A stretch of DNA of 64,000 nt from Zunongwangia sp. HGR-M22 (GTDB taxonomy: Bacteria > Bacteroidota > Bacteroidia > Flavobacteriales > Flavobacteriaceae): positions 1-64,000 of the forward strand of contig NZ_CP115159.1 of the NCBI RefSeq assembly GCF_027594425.1. The letters run 5' to 3'. Under the pieces are notes generated by a model, which searched no databases, was not told where the DNA came from, and was given only the letters and a program-made list of their open reading frames with translations. Positions 39,483 through 47,462 of this stretch are shown piece after piece. A program made the position numbers and the translations under genes. The first letter of the stretch is position 1, and every line of letters begins with the position of its first letter.

Positions 39483-39553
39483 CGATATATCAATATTTGA
39501 TTCAACATAATATCGATCAAGTATATTTAATTATTAATTGATTGTATTTTTAT

Positions 39554-39587
39554 TGGAAATAATCCTATTTTTACATGGAAATAATCC
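39554..39587 (+). promoter_or_regulatory. Direct repeats with 22-base period
   Basis: TGGAAATAATCC occurs at 39554-39565 and again at 39576-39587, a spacing of 22 bases or about two helical turns, about 90 bases upstream of the DUF4007 gene. It fits cooperative binding of a regulator on one face of the helix. Confidence 0.5.
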
Positions 39588-39620
39588 GTAATTGATGATT
39601 TGTGAATAAAAAGGTTTAAG

Positions 39621-39644
39621 TAAATGGAGACATGTCTCCATTTA
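39621..39644. promoter_or_regulatory. 24-base perfect palindrome, candidate operator of the ssp-like operon
   Basis: The sequence is self-complementary over 24 bases, with core TGGAGACATGTCTCCA. It ends 29 bases before the ATG of the DUF4007 gene. It shares the half-site GGAnACA with the palindrome upstream of the XRE regulator gene, suggesting one protein may bind both. Confidence 0.6.
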
Positions 39645-39673
39645 AAATGTAAATTGCAATAAAATTTATTTTT

Positions 39674-40588
39674 ATGCCAAATTTACGCTTCTCGGGTCAT
39701 GATACATTTCATTGTCGTGAACAGTGGTTATTAAAGGGTTTGGAACTAATTGATAATAAGAATGATAGGCTGGGTTTTGATGGTGGTATCTCAAATTTTA
39801 AAAGTAATGCAGCTATCCCTGAGTTAGGAGTAGGTAAAAATATGGTGCGTTCAATTTTACATTGGATGAAGGCTTTTAATGTTATTGATGATGATCAAAA
39901 TGAAAAAGGTAGACTGGCAAATATTCTATTTAAAGAATTAGAATTGGATCCTTATTTGGAAAATGAGGGATCTTTATGGTTAATGCAGTACTACTTATGT
40001 TCTACTGGGTATGCGTCTATTTTTCCCTTCATATTTCGTGACTATTTTTCAGACAAGGCGAGTTTAGAATTTTCTGAAACTCAGATAAAATCTTTCCTAC
40101 ACCGAGAAATTGAAAGAAACAATCAAAAATCAGTTACAGATAAAACTTTAAATTCCGATTTTAAAGTTTTTATTAAAACTTACGTTGCTCCCAAAAAAAA
40201 TATAAAAACTGTGGAGGATGATTTTAATACTCCTTTACTTGCCCTTAATTTAGTTTTAAATACGAATAGGAGGAATGAGAATAATGAGTTCGTTTATCGT
40301 ATTAACAGGAGTTTTCATTCTTCTTTAACACCTGAAATTTTCGGTTACTGTCTTTTAAATGAGTTTCCTAATGAAGCGGTTGTAAATTTTGATAAAATTC
40401 GGTTGACAATTGCCTCTTATTTGTGTTTATCAATAGAAGGTTTAGAAATCATGATAGATAAACTGTGTGATGCTTATTCTCAATTTGTCTATAAAGATGA
40501 TGCAGGAGTAAGACAAATTCAATTTAAAGATTACTCTGAAAATTTTATGATCAACCTTTTGAGAAAGCATTATGAGTTACATAGCTAA
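39674..40588 (+). CDS. sspB: DUF4007-family protein (SspB-like)
   Basis: A 304-residue protein opening MPNLRFSGHDTFHCREQWLLKG, then FKSNAAIPELGVGKNMVRSI; this matches the DUF4007 family as I know it. In the Ssp phosphorothioation system SspB is a DUF4007 DNA nickase needed to place single-stranded phosphorothioate. It is the first gene of a plus-strand operon with an SspC-like ATPase (17-base overlap) and an SspD-like PP-loop protein, which supports the assignment. No nuclease motif can be confirmed by eye. Base composition is more AT-rich than in the core genes upstream. Confidence 0.8.
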   Translation: MPNLRFSGHDTFHCREQWLLKGLELIDNKNDRLGFDGGISNFKSNAAIPELGVGKNMVRSILHWMKAFNVIDDDQNEKGRLANILFKELELDPYLENEGSLWLMQYYLCSTGYASIFPFIFRDYFSDKASLEFSETQIKSFLHREIERNNQKSVTDKTLNSDFKVFIKTYVAPKKNIKTVEDDFNTPLLALNLVLNTNRRNENNEFVYRINRSFHSSLTPEIFGYCLLNEFPNEAVVNFDKIRLTIASYLCLSIEGLEIMIDKLCDAYSQFVYKDDAGVRQIQFKDYSENFMINLLRKHYELHS

Positions 40589-43500
40589 TATTTCAACTAA
40601 TATACTTAGAGATGAGGAGAAGGATATAGAATATATTGTTACTCCGAATACAAAAGAAATATTCGAAAGAATTTTCATATATAATCATGGGGCAAGTAAG
40701 TCTTTTAACTTAATTGGAAACTATGGTACTGGAAAATCTACCTTCCTTTGGGCTCTAGAGAAAAATCTAAATAATGAAAAACTATTCTTTGCTAATTTCG
40801 AGTCGAGCAAAGATATAGAAGGTTATCAAGTTGTTAAAATGGTTGGTAGTAATGAGCCGTTTTCGGAAGCGATCTCTAAGGCTTTAAAATTGAAGAATAT
40901 TACTAGTGATAATATTTTAACTTCCTTAAGAAAAAAAAGAGATAAAGCTCATGAAAAGAAGCTCGGTTTTGTATTAGTTGTTGATGAGTTTGGGAAGTTT
41001 TTAGAAAACGCTTCAAGAAATAATGCATTAGACGAACTTTATTTACTTCAACAAATTTCAGAGTGGACTAATGATGAAAATTTTGAATCCTATTTCATAA
41101 TCACTCTTCATCAGACCTTTTCCTCATATGGTAAAAATTTATCCAACCAAGATAAGTTAGAATGGGAAAAGGTAAGAGGTAGATTTGTAGATCTAATCTT
41201 TAATGAACCAGTAGAGCAATTAATATTTTTTGCTAGTAAGAAATTAGATGAGTTTAAACTACCTGTTAAACTCAAAAGCAATTTTAAAAAATTAAATTCA
41301 TTGATTCAAGAATCGGGTTTGGTTAATTCAAGCGTTAATTCTGATCTAACTGAATCACTATTTCCTTTAGATTGGTTGTCTACAAACGTGTTAGTTAATT
41401 CTCTACAACGTTATGGACAAAATGAGCGATCATTATTTTCTTTCTTGAACGATGATTCTAAGTATGCTATTAGAAAGCAGAAGGGAGGTTTCTTTCCGGT
41501 CTCAAAGGTTTTTGAATATCTAGTACACACCATGCCAGCAGAAATCAATAGCCCAGAGAATCCTCATCGGCCACAATGGTATTCTTCATTTAGGGCTTTA
41601 GAAAGAGCGGAATTAATTTTTGAGGCTGATTATTCAGTAGCAACAGAAGTAATAAAAACGATTGGCTTAGTGAATATTTTTGCGAAAGCTGGAGGGCGTT
41701 TCGATAGAAAGTTTTTAATAGAATATTTTAGACTAACAAAGGATGTTGATATTACTGAAGTTGTAGAGAAATTATTATCGGCTTCTATTATAAGATTCTA
41801 TAAGCATAGTAAAAAGCTGAATTTTTTAGAGGGAACCGATATTGACCTAGAGCAAGAATTAATTTCTATTGGAAAGGAAATTAATCCAAATTTTTCAGTT
41901 AGTGATGAGATAGGTAATCTTATAGATTATCCTATTGAATTGGTTAAGAAGTATACCTTCGATAAAGGAACTCCTAGATTTTTCGAATATCGATTAACTA
42001 AAAGTGAAGAGATAAATGATGTGAAACCAGCTGTTGGAGCCATTGATGGTTATATCAACTTAATTTTTGAAGAGGTTGATGTAAAAAAACTTCTTAAGGT
42101 TTCTAAGACCAAACCCGGGAATATTTTCGTTGTTTACAATAATTCTGCCCAGATTAAAGATGAACTTTTCAAGATCAAGCAATTTGATCTTTTGCTTGAA
42201 AAACATCAAGAAGATAAAAATGCTTTAAAATTATTGAATGATGAAAGGCAATTCCATCTCAATAATTTAGAATCATTGGTGGTGAGCCAAATGTTTGAAA
42301 AAGAAATTAATGTTTGGATTCACATGGGCCAATTAGAGGAGGTGTCAAACAAGCAAAGATTATATAAATGGTTGGCAGAGATTTGTGATGAAATTTATTC
42401 TAAAGCTCCAGTGCTCAAAAATGAATTAATTAACAAAGAGTATTTAAGTGCTCCAATTAATGCAGCGAGGAAAAACTTCATTAGAGCTTTATTAAGTTCG
42501 AGTTCGAAAGAAAAGCTTGGTTTTGAAGATTTTAAATTTCCGCCTGAAAAAGCTATTTATATAAGCTTGTTAAAGAAATCTGGAATACATAAGAAAAACG
42601 AGAATTTAGGCTATTATGAATTATCTGCACCTGAAAATGATTCAAATCTTTATGTGCTTTGGAATGAGAGTGAGAAGTTCCTAAAGTCAACTCTTGCTAA
42701 CAAACGGAACTTAAATGAGTTACTCGATTTATTAATGGAGCCTCCTTTTAAGCTAAAAAAAGGTTTGATTGACTTTTGGTTACCTACATTTTTAATCGCA
42801 AAGCAGGAGGATTTTGCTCTGTTTCATATTGATGGAGGTTATATACCTTATTTAGATGAAGATGTACTAGATTTAATTCATAAGAAGCCAGAAAACTTCT
42901 TGATCAAAAGTTATGATGTTTCAGGATTAAAGGTGAATCTTTTAGAGAGCTATAAGGAAATTGTCCAAGGGGATAATTTAAAAGATAAAGGAACACAATC
43001 GGTATTCCTTTCTATTTTTAGTAATTTTTTGAGATTTCAAAGAGGGTTAAATAGTTATTCTTTGAAAACAATGAAGCTTTCGAATAAGGCCATTGCTTTA
43101 AGAAAAGCAATAGTTGATGCAAAAGATCCAGAAGATGCGCTTTTCAATTTATTTCCGGAAGCTTTAGGTTATCATGGAATGTCGATCAAGGAAGATGAGA
43201 AAGTTTTGGAAAGTTTTTCCAAACAAATTCAAGATGCTATTCGGGAGCTACGTAATTCTTATGGAGAATTGTTAAATAGAATTGAGAAGACGATCATTTC
43301 TTCATTCTATTGTAAAAGTGAAGTTTTCGAAAAGTATAAGGAAGAAATTTTTTCTAAGCTTGCAGATGTAGATTCAAATACGCTTGGAGAAATTCAAAAT
43401 ATATTTTACAAACGATTAATTTCTCCTTTAGATGATCGAGCAAGTTGGTTAAAATCTGTGGCAGATGTTGCCTTAGGGAAAAATATAGATGAACTAATTG

Positions 43501-43796
43501 ACGAAGAAGAGCCATTGCTATTGAAAACCATCGAAGATCTATGTGATGGTCTAATTAAGGCGGGAGAAATTCACTCTTTTAACAAAGCATCTAATCAAGA
43601 GAAATTATTTTCTTTTCGTTTCTACAATGAAACTGGAAAGCCAATAGAAGAAAAACTTATTGTAAATCAAAATAGTAGTGATTCTGATATATTAAGCAGA
43701 ATTAAGACAGATATCGATAAATTGATCGAAAATCTTGAGTCTAAAAAAAGAAAAGAAGTTTTGATTGAATTACTATCCAAAAATATGGAAGTCTAA
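40572..43796 (+). CDS. sspC: Large P-loop ATPase (SspC-like)
   Basis: A 1074-residue protein with Walker A GNYGTGKST (residues 49-57) and Walker B LVVDEFGK (D138, E139) in an N-terminal AAA-like domain; the remaining about 800 residues are helical and not recognised. Position between DUF4007 and PP-loop genes matches SspC of phosphorothioation systems. It overlaps the upstream gene by 17 bases and ends one base before the next ATG, so translation is probably coupled. BREX BrxC-type ATPases have a similar general build and were considered, but the neighbours do not fit BREX. Confidence 0.78.
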   Translation: MSYIANISTNILRDEEKDIEYIVTPNTKEIFERIFIYNHGASKSFNLIGNYGTGKSTFLWALEKNLNNEKLFFANFESSKDIEGYQVVKMVGSNEPFSEAISKALKLKNITSDNILTSLRKKRDKAHEKKLGFVLVVDEFGKFLENASRNNALDELYLLQQISEWTNDENFESYFIITLHQTFSSYGKNLSNQDKLEWEKVRGRFVDLIFNEPVEQLIFFASKKLDEFKLPVKLKSNFKKLNSLIQESGLVNSSVNSDLTESLFPLDWLSTNVLVNSLQRYGQNERSLFSFLNDDSKYAIRKQKGGFFPVSKVFEYLVHTMPAEINSPENPHRPQWYSSFRALERAELIFEADYSVATEVIKTIGLVNIFAKAGGRFDRKFLIEYFRLTKDVDITEVVEKLLSASIIRFYKHSKKLNFLEGTDIDLEQELISIGKEINPNFSVSDEIGNLIDYPIELVKKYTFDKGTPRFFEYRLTKSEEINDVKPAVGAIDGYINLIFEEVDVKKLLKVSKTKPGNIFVVYNNSAQIKDELFKIKQFDLLLEKHQEDKNALKLLNDERQFHLNNLESLVVSQMFEKEINVWIHMGQLEEVSNKQRLYKWLAEICDEIYSKAPVLKNELINKEYLSAPINAARKNFIRALLSSSSKEKLGFEDFKFPPEKAIYISLLKKSGIHKKNENLGYYELSAPENDSNLYVLWNESEKFLKSTLANKRNLNELLDLLMEPPFKLKKGLIDFWLPTFLIAKQEDFALFHIDGGYIPYLDEDVLDLIHKKPENFLIKSYDVSGLKVNLLESYKEIVQGDNLKDKGTQSVFLSIFSNFLRFQRGLNSYSLKTMKLSNKAIALRKAIVDAKDPEDALFNLFPEALGYHGMSIKEDEKVLESFSKQIQDAIRELRNSYGELLNRIEKTIISSFYCKSEVFEKYKEEIFSKLADVDSNTLGEIQNIFYKRLISPLDDRASWLKSVADVALGKNIDELIDEEEPLLLKTIEDLCDGLIKAGEIHSFNKASNQEKLFSFRFYNETGKPIEEKLIVNQNSSDSDILSRIKTDIDKLIENLESKKRKEVLIELLSKNMEV

Positions 43797-43797
43797 T

Positions 43798-44928
43798 ATG
43801 GGAAAAGTAAATCACGTTTTAGGAATATCTGGAGGGAAAGATAGTGCCGCTCTTGCAATTTACATGAGTAAAAATTATCCTCAATTGGATATTGAATATT
43901 ATACTTGTGACACTGGAAAGGAGTTAAAAGAAACTTATGACTTAATAAAAAAGTTGAATTCTAAACTTGGTAAGAATATTAAGTTGTATAAGTCAATGAA
44001 TGAGGAAAACTCACCTCTCAAAAATCCTTTCGATCACTTTCTAGCTTTATATGGGGGGTATTTGCCTTCACCTATGGCTAGGTGGTGTACAAAAAAAATG
44101 AAACTAAAGCCGTTTGAGGATGAAGTAGGAGATACGCCAACCATTTCATATGTAGGGATCCGTGGAGATGAAAATCGTGAAGGTTATATTTCCAAGAAAG
44201 AGAATATACAGACCATCTTCCCTTTTAGAAAAAACATTTGGAGCGAAGATGTAATTAAAAAGGTCCTTTCAAATTCAAACATTGAACAGATTGTCAAATA
44301 TTACAAAAACAATGTTTCTACCTCTGGGCTCTTAGAAAATATATTAGCCTATGTTGAGCAACCTATTTCGGTTCAATTTACTCAAAAACAGAAATTAAAT
44401 GCACTTTTAGATGCTGATGTAAAAGCGTTTAATAAGGTAGTATTTGAATTTTTAAAAACTACCGACTATCCTATTGGTCAGTTAGATGAGTTTCCTTTAG
44501 TTGATAATTCCGATAACTTAGGTATTGAAGATATTTTTAAGCTTTTAGAGGATAGTGGTGTAGGTATTCCTGCTTATTACAAGCCAATTGAATACCAAGT
44601 TGAGATTGATGGAGAAATTAAAACTGGAACTTACTCCCGGAGTAGATCCGGATGTTTCTTTTGTTTCTACCAGCAAAAGATTGAGTGGGTTTGGTTGTTA
44701 GAGCAACATCCTGAACTATATGATAAGGCGGTGGAATATGAAAAAGAAGGATATGCATGGGCAGAAGAAACTTTGGAAGAGCTAAGAAAGCCAGAAAGAG
44801 TGAAAGCAATTAAAAAGGAGCATTACCTAAGAACCTTACGTCAAGAGAAAAGGTCTAGAACGAATTCTTCTTGGCAAGATGAAATTTTACAAGCCGAAGG
44901 AGAAGGGTGCGCCAGTTGCTTTATTTAA
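43798..44928 (+). CDS. sspD: PP-loop ATP pyrophosphatase / PAPS reductase-like protein (SspD/DndC-like)
   Basis: A 376-residue protein. The ATG at 43798 is preferred because the PP-loop follows at once: SGGKDS at residues 11-16. Conserved cysteines occur at C37 (YTCDTGKE), C97 (ARWCTKKMKLKP), and C286/C289 (SRSGCFFCFY), suitable for an iron-sulfur cluster and sulfur transfer as in DndC. It would activate the DNA backbone with ATP and deliver sulfur from the cysteine desulfurase. The ATG overlaps no coding sequence but follows the sspC-like stop by one base. Confidence 0.85.
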   Translation: MGKVNHVLGISGGKDSAALAIYMSKNYPQLDIEYYTCDTGKELKETYDLIKKLNSKLGKNIKLYKSMNEENSPLKNPFDHFLALYGGYLPSPMARWCTKKMKLKPFEDEVGDTPTISYVGIRGDENREGYISKKENIQTIFPFRKNIWSEDVIKKVLSNSNIEQIVKYYKNNVSTSGLLENILAYVEQPISVQFTQKQKLNALLDADVKAFNKVVFEFLKTTDYPIGQLDEFPLVDNSDNLGIEDIFKLLEDSGVGIPAYYKPIEYQVEIDGEIKTGTYSRSRSGCFFCFYQQKIEWVWLLEQHPELYDKAVEYEKEGYAWAEETLEELRKPERVKAIKKEHYLRTLRQEKRSRTNSSWQDEILQAEGEGCASCFI

Positions 44929-44940
44929 TTGCAATAAATA

Positions 44941-45666
44941 ATGGGAGATATAATTAGTTCATTAAAGGAATTTATCTGGGATATAATTGGTTATCTAATT
45001 CCAGGTTTTTTACTAATTCTAATGTTCAACTTCATTATAGTACCAGGATTGATATGGGACAATAATTTTCTTTTCAACTGGGAGTTATTTATGCCTAGTC
45101 TAATAGTCGTATTATCCTATTGCTTAGGTTTTGTTGTCTATTCTTTAACCATTTTTAAGGTAAGGAATCAAGATATTATAGTCGATTTTTTAAAAAGGAA
45201 ATTTGATTCGAATTTGAATAATGAGAGAGCGAAACAAAGATTCAATAGTTATATCGGATCTAAGCATAGCAGGTATTGGGAATTAAGTTTTTTAAAATCT
45301 TCAACAATAGAATCTGCAAAAACTTTTTTAAAAAATGAAGGTTATGAGAATGTTGATCAAATGAAAATTAATGAGATGAGAAATATTTTAATGTCACGAA
45401 ATCCTGAAATGGATGATAAGGTTTATACTTTTATGTTCAGATCGTCTGTTTTCGATCATGTCTCAACAATTTTGATGTTGGTATGCTTTATTGCCTTAGT
45501 TCAATTAACTCTATTTTGGATAGGAACGGAAATACAAATCATAAAAATAGAAAAAAGCTATCTGGTATTATACTTTATCTTTTTAGGCTTAATACCTTTA
45601 TTAGGCAATAGTAAAAGAATGTTTCGATCAATTTCACAAAGAATTCCATTTTCAAATTTAAATTAA
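44941..45666 (+). CDS. Four-TM membrane protein of unknown function
   Basis: A 241-residue protein, not recognised. Hydrophobic segments lie at about 12-35, 50-75, 175-200 and 208-226, with a charged cytosolic-looking middle part (about 80-170, RNQDIIVDFLKRKFDSN...). It follows the SspD-like gene by 12 bases and its stop codon overlaps the next start (TAATG), so it is translationally coupled to the deoxyribosyltransferase-like gene. A membrane protein paired with a nucleotide-processing Rossmann protein resembles predicted nucleotide-signalling defence pairs; this is inference. Confidence 0.7.
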   Translation: MGDIISSLKEFIWDIIGYLIPGFLLILMFNFIIVPGLIWDNNFLFNWELFMPSLIVVLSYCLGFVVYSLTIFKVRNQDIIVDFLKRKFDSNLNNERAKQRFNSYIGSKHSRYWELSFLKSSTIESAKTFLKNEGYENVDQMKINEMRNILMSRNPEMDDKVYTFMFRSSVFDHVSTILMLVCFIALVQLTLFWIGTEIQIIKIEKSYLVLYFIFLGLIPLLGNSKRMFRSISQRIPFSNLN

Positions 45667-46049
45667 TGCAAAACAAAATTTATTTAGCTGGTGGTTTCAA
45701 AGGAGAGTGGCAAGAAAAAGTTATTAATAATCTTGGAAACGATTTTTTTATTTTTAATCCAGCTAAACACGATCTAGAAAACCCCACTGAATATACTAAT
45801 TGGGATTTATTTCATGTTGAAAAATGCGATATACTTCTTGGATATATGAGTCAAGATAATCCTTCTGGTTATGGTTTGGCTTTAGAAATTGGTTATGCAA
45901 AAGCCAAAAATAAATTGATAATATTGATAGATGAAAGATCTCCAAGAGATAAGAAATTTGAGAGATACTTTGCCATATGTCATGAATCTTCAAATATAAT
46001 ATTAGATTCCTTAGAGGATGCCATTAGATATTTGAAGGGATTTATATAG
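45666..46049 (+). CDS. Nucleoside 2-deoxyribosyltransferase-like protein
   Basis: A 127-residue protein opening MQNKIYLAGGFKGEWQEKV and continuing CDILLGYMSQDNPSGYGLALEIGYAKA. The ALEIGYA glutamate matches the catalytic Glu of the nucleoside 2-deoxyribosyltransferase fold. Classical enzymes swap bases on deoxynucleosides; short divergent members occur in bacterial conflict systems where they may modify or hydrolyse nucleotides. Here it is the last gene of the ssp-like operon and is coupled to the membrane protein by a 1-base overlap. Substrate unknown. Confidence 0.75.
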   Translation: MQNKIYLAGGFKGEWQEKVINNLGNDFFIFNPAKHDLENPTEYTNWDLFHVEKCDILLGYMSQDNPSGYGLALEIGYAKAKNKLIILIDERSPRDKKFERYFAICHESSNIILDSLEDAIRYLKGFI

Positions 46050-46058
46050 TTGTAACAT

Positions 46059-47426
46059 CTATATGTGTTTATAAACTATCTCCTCAAAATTTTTTAATGG
46101 TATAAGACTAATTAATGGTTCCTCCAACTTAATATATTTATATATTGAATTTAGATCGCTGTAATTTCGAATACTCAAAATGTCTTCTGTTCTAGGAATT
46201 AAACTAATGTAGTTCCTTCTGTAAAACGCTTTTATCGGCATTACAATATTGGGGTTATTGGATGAATGAGGTTCTATATTTTCATTCCAGGCTTTTTCAA
46301 ATTTATATTTCAATTCATCTATTGAAATTTTTATCTCTCTGTTTTCATTATAAATCCTGTATAAGCTAAGAAGTAGGATAATTTGATGTGGCGCAATCTT
46401 TCCTCTGGCTTTATCTCGTTTTAATCTTCTAATAAAGTTAGCGATGCCTGATTTTTCATTTTTAAATTCATGCTCTTCGTTACCAATATAAAATATCACT
46501 TCACTATGTCGTGGCTTTGAATAGGTGAAGTTTTTATCAAAATGGCAAATCCAATCGTATAAAATATTTACGATAAGTTCTTTTTTCAATTCCCAACTGC
46601 GGGGAGTTGGGACAGTTGTAGTGTTGGTTTGAATCCATCGTAAGACACTACCATATCTCATAGATTGTTCTTCTGCAATATTTTGCTTAAGAGCAATGAT
46701 GAATGGATGAGAATTGAATTTTAATCCTAATAATTGATCAAAATTATTTCTATCCAAACTGTCAGGTAATTCATATAGTGCTAAATCATGTGCAGCGTAT
46801 AATAATTCCTCATTAGTTGAGTTTTCTAGGCGCGAATAAGTGTTATAAAGATTATCGACTGTTCTGCTCATTGGCAAATCGGACAGTAAGAATTTATTTT
46901 GAAGTTTTTCTTCAAGACTTTTTATAATATATGGCTCTTGAGGCTCTTCAATTTTGCCAATCTTTTCAACCTGCGCTGCTATTTTGGAATATAGACTATC
47001 ATTTAAATACTGGCTCTCTTTTAAGATTTGGTTGAAATATTTAATGGTATTAAATTCGATTTTTTCCTTTAAACCATTTAGCTCATAATTAAACCTTCCG
47101 TTTTCACCAATACCTTTGTTTGTTATGTTTGCAGAACCAAATAATACGGAACCATTGTCATTCCACATTACTTTCATATGTAGACGTGTATTTCTGAATA
47201 GTGCAATTTGATTTTCCTGGCAATAATCGTAAACTTCGAGATCAGAAACTTCCTTGCAAAGGTCAAGAATTTCCCATCTCACAATGATTCGTTTTACATT
47301 TTTAGATCTGTTAATTTTTTTAATTTCATCTAGTTTTATATAAGCTGAAAAAATAGTAACTTTTTCATTAGAATCAACGAATTCTATCGCGCTAGATTCT
47401 AGGTTAGTTCCACTGATATATAACAT
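46059..47426 (-). CDS. PLD-family nuclease, restriction-endonuclease-like
   Basis: A 455-residue protein with one complete phospholipase-D HKD motif: H83, K85, D90 in HMKVMWND followed by GSAN (97-100) and an upstream strand VKRIIVRWEILDL. A single HKD motif per chain is typical of BfiI/NgoFVII-type endonucleases, which dimerise to form one metal-independent active site. The C-terminal 300 residues are not recognised and may carry DNA binding. It faces the deoxyribosyltransferase gene (9-base gap) and is divergent from the NERD helicase gene with only 36 bases between starts. A restriction role in the ssp-like cassette is inferred. Confidence 0.8.
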   Translation of the reverse strand: MLYISGTNLESSAIEFVDSNEKVTIFSAYIKLDEIKKINRSKNVKRIIVRWEILDLCKEVSDLEVYDYCQENQIALFRNTRLHMKVMWNDNGSVLFGSANITNKGIGENGRFNYELNGLKEKIEFNTIKYFNQILKESQYLNDSLYSKIAAQVEKIGKIEEPQEPYIIKSLEEKLQNKFLLSDLPMSRTVDNLYNTYSRLENSTNEELLYAAHDLALYELPDSLDRNNFDQLLGLKFNSHPFIIALKQNIAEEQSMRYGSVLRWIQTNTTTVPTPRSWELKKELIVNILYDWICHFDKNFTYSKPRHSEVIFYIGNEEHEFKNEKSGIANFIRRLKRDKARGKIAPHQIILLLSLYRIYNENREIKISIDELKYKFEKAWNENIEPHSSNNPNIVMPIKAFYRRNYISLIPRTEDILSIRNYSDLNSIYKYIKLEEPLISLIPLKNFEEIVYKHI

Positions 47427-47462
47427 TCGGACGGTTTGTTTTAATAAAAATATCTATAATAA

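Larger units (their letters stand above)
39365..39673. other. Island boundary region behind the tRNA, rich in small repeats
   Basis: These 309 bases carry no gene. In order they hold the tRNA terminator, a tandem 11-base repeat, a 14-base inverted repeat, a pair of 12-base direct repeats and a 24-base palindrome just before the DUF4007 gene. This reads as the left end of a tRNA-associated island plus the control region of its first operon. No integrase gene is present. Confidence 0.6.

Noticed and set aside
41905-41925. Target site for guide 3 inside the sspC-like gene
   Set aside because: Only GATGAGATA (9 bases) matches; the rest of the guide does not.
40572-43796. BREX BrxC ATPase
   Set aside because: Size and P-loop are similar, but no BrxA, BrxB, PglX or PglZ is present, while DUF4007, PP-loop and cysteine desulfurase neighbours fit phosphorothioation.
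43765-43797. TTG start extending the PP-loop protein
   Set aside because: The ATG at 43798 follows the upstream stop by one base and directly precedes the conserved N-terminus; the extension only overlaps sspC.
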